Shown: piece by piece, positions 34,520 through 35,429 of the stretch | Layout: each line of letters starts with the position of its first letter | How positions within the stretch are numbered: position 1 is the first letter of the stretch | Assembly (NCBI GenBank): GCA_022601275.1 | Contig: JAHZIT010000105.1 | Location: 1-35,429 of the forward strand | From: Actinomycetes bacterium | GTDB lineage: Bacteria > Actinomycetota > Actinomycetes > Mycobacteriales > Mycobacteriaceae | Direction of reading: 5' to 3' | Length of the DNA stretch: 35,429 nucleotides | Notes under the pieces: model-generated | Seen by the model: only the letters and a program-made list of their open reading frames with translations | Database searches by the model: none | Told to the model about the DNA's origin: nothing | Position numbers and translations under genes: made by a program

Positions 34520-34813
34520 CTAGCTCGTCCCGAGCGGATCGATCGTCCACGCGATGTACAGCACGGCTGCGCTGAGCGACGCGGTGGTGAGAACGTCAAA
34601 TGTCCTGGAGCGCACCGCAAGTAGCCCCGCTCGCTCATCGGTGAGAGTCAAACGCAGCGCGGCCGCGACACCCACGCCGATCGCCATCACCAGCGCGCCC
34701 CGGCGCCAATAGCCTGCGGCCACCAACGCGAAGGCCAGCACCAGGAAAGCGCCGACCAGAAGAATCGGCCACTGCACGCCGAACACCTTGTGGGTGAACT
34801 CCCGCAGTGTCAT
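34520..34813 (-). CDS. DUF3017 small membrane protein (Rv3355c-like)
   Basis: This 97-residue protein starts MTLREFTHKVFGVQW and has three predicted membrane segments (about 16-35, 39-57, 74-90). It has the DUF3017 layout and, as I recall, the same length as M. tuberculosis Rv3355c, which also follows folD. The function is unknown. The ATG at 34813 is inside the second half of a 32-bp tandem duplication; the duplication provides a tiny upstream ORF whose TGA overlaps this ATG. A TTG at 34828 is in frame but less likely. Confidence 0.8.
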   Translation of the reverse strand: MTLREFTHKVFGVQWPILLVGAFLVLAFALVAAGYWRRGALVMAIGVGVAAALRLTLTDERAGLLAVRSRTFDVLTTASLSAAVLYIAWTIDPLGTS

Positions 34814-34870
34814 CGGCTCTTCGCGCAAGCGCTCATCGGTGTCATCGGCTCTTCGCGCAAGCGCTCACCG
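34807..34870. repeat. 32-bp tandem duplication at the folD/DUF3017 junction
   Basis: Positions 34807-34838 and 34839-34870 are identical except for one base (t at 34836, c at 34868). The duplicated unit spans, on the minus strand, the sequence from the folD stop through the DUF3017 ribosome site (GAAGAG) and start codon. Confidence 0.95.
34810..34845 (-). CDS. Duplication-born 11-residue upstream ORF
   Basis: The duplicated copy of the DUF3017 start region reads ATG ACA CCG ATG and continues to encode MTPMSACAKSR before TGA. It has the same GAAGAG site upstream as the real gene. Its TGA (34812-34810) overlaps the DUF3017 ATG (34813-34811) as ATGA. It is probably a fortuitous leader peptide through which ribosomes reach DUF3017. 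Confidence 0.4.
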   Translation of the reverse strand: MTPMSACAKSR

Positions 34871-35429
34871 GCTCAACGACCGCTCAGCGCACTCGACGAC
34901 ATTGGTCAACAGAAACGCCCGCGTCAGCGGGCCGACACCGCCCGGGTTCGGCGAGACATGGCCGGCCACCCCCCACACGTCAGGATGCACGTCGCCGACG
35001 AGCTTCCCCGCGTCGTCGCGGCTGACCCCGACGTCGATGACGGCCGCCCCCGGGCGCACCATATCGGCCGACACCATGTGCGGCACCCCGGCTGCGGCCA
35101 CGATGATGTCGGCCTCGCGGGTGATCTGGGGCAGCCGGCGGGTCCCGGTGTGGCACAAAGTCACCGTGGCATTCTCCGATCGCCGGGTCAGTAGCAGCCC
35201 CAAAGGGCGACCGACAGTGACACCGCGCCCAATGACGACGACGTGCGAGCCGGCGATCTCAACCTGGTAGCGCCGCAGCAGGTGCACGATCCCCCGGGGG
35301 GTGCACGGCAGCGGCGCGGGCTCGTTGAGCACCAGCCTGCCGAGATTCATCGGGTGCAGCCCATCGGCGTCCTTGCCGGGGTCCACCCGCTCGAGCGCTG
35401 CGTTCTCGTTCAGCTGCTCGGGTAACGGC
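34865..35429 (-). CDS. folD: FolD, methylenetetrahydrofolate dehydrogenase/cyclohydrolase (5' part outside the window)
   Basis: The C-terminal 187 residues are present; the gene runs off the right edge. FolD interconverts 5,10-methylene- and 10-formyl-tetrahydrofolate. Visible are [21 protein letters not shown] with the PGKDADG loop, the NADP-binding [52 protein letters not shown] and the signature [17 protein letters not shown]. The substrate lysine lies in the missing part. The stop abuts the 32-bp duplication that precedes the DUF3017 gene on the same strand. Confidence 0.93.
   Translation of the reverse strand, partial: PLPEQLNENAALERVDPGKDADGLHPMNLGRLVLNEPAPLPCTPRGIVHLLRRYQVEIAGSHVVVIGRGVTVGRPLGLLLTRRSENATVTLCHTGTRRLPQITREADIIVAAAGVPHMVSADMVRPGAAVIDVGVSRDDAGKLVGDVHPDVWGVAGHVSPNPGGVGPLTRAFLLTNVVECAERSLSR

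Overview
This is a high-GC actinobacterial chromosome segment, almost certainly from a non-tuberculous Mycobacterium (Mycolicibacterium-like). Gene order follows the M. tuberculosis interval glpD2 - lpdA - Rv3304 - amiA1 - amiB1 - deoD - pmmB - upp - Rv3311 - add - deoA - cdd - sdhCDAB ... Rv3329 - dacB1 ... trpS ... metC - metA - Rv3342 ... Rv3355c - folD. The comparisons rest on remembered family sequences and locus order, not on a search. No rRNA, tRNA, prophage, CRISPR array or transposase was seen.

Layout. 1-3.2 kb: start of glpD2, lpdA, a gamma-glutamylcyclotransferase-like gene, and an AbiEi/DUF559 nuclease-like gene bracketed by inverted copies of a 53-57 bp repeat. 3.2-14.6 kb: nucleoside and amide salvage, with two M20 amidohydrolases, purine nucleoside phosphorylase, a PGM2-type phosphosugar mutase, uracil phosphoribosyltransferase, adenosine deaminase, thymidine phosphorylase and cytidine deaminase. 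This block is interrupted by an EspC-like gene and an NlpC/P60 gene, where M. tuberculosis has sapM, and by the Rv3311 orthologue. 14.8-18.5 kb: the succinate dehydrogenase operon sdhCDAB. 18.5-24.8 kb: a DUF4436 membrane protein, an APC permease, a tandem universal stress protein, a small ORF translationally coupled to a class III aminotransferase, and an SMP-30/strictosidine-synthase-like protein.

24.8-25.7 kb is gene-poor, with two possible small minus-strand genes, a triple 19-bp repeat and a strong hairpin. 25.7-30.9 kb: dacB1, then xthA-trpS-yihY on the minus strand, and an alpha/beta hydrolase. 30.9-34.4 kb: a SAM-IV riboswitch controlling metC-metX and a methyltransferase. 34.5-35.4 kb: a DUF3017 gene and the 3' part of folD. 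A 32-bp duplication at their junction has created a tiny coupled upstream ORF.

Functionally, the deoD/pmmB/deoA/add/cdd/upp set can take nucleosides to bases plus pentose 1-phosphate, and PmmB is a candidate phosphopentomutase feeding pentose phosphate metabolism. SdhCDAB links the TCA cycle to the quinone pool. The SAM-IV/metC/metX block makes homocysteine under S-adenosylmethionine control. The observations most worth following are the repeat-bracketed DUF559 gene, the duplication-born leader ORF, the pentapeptide repeats in the P60 protein, and the regained cysteine pair of LpdA.
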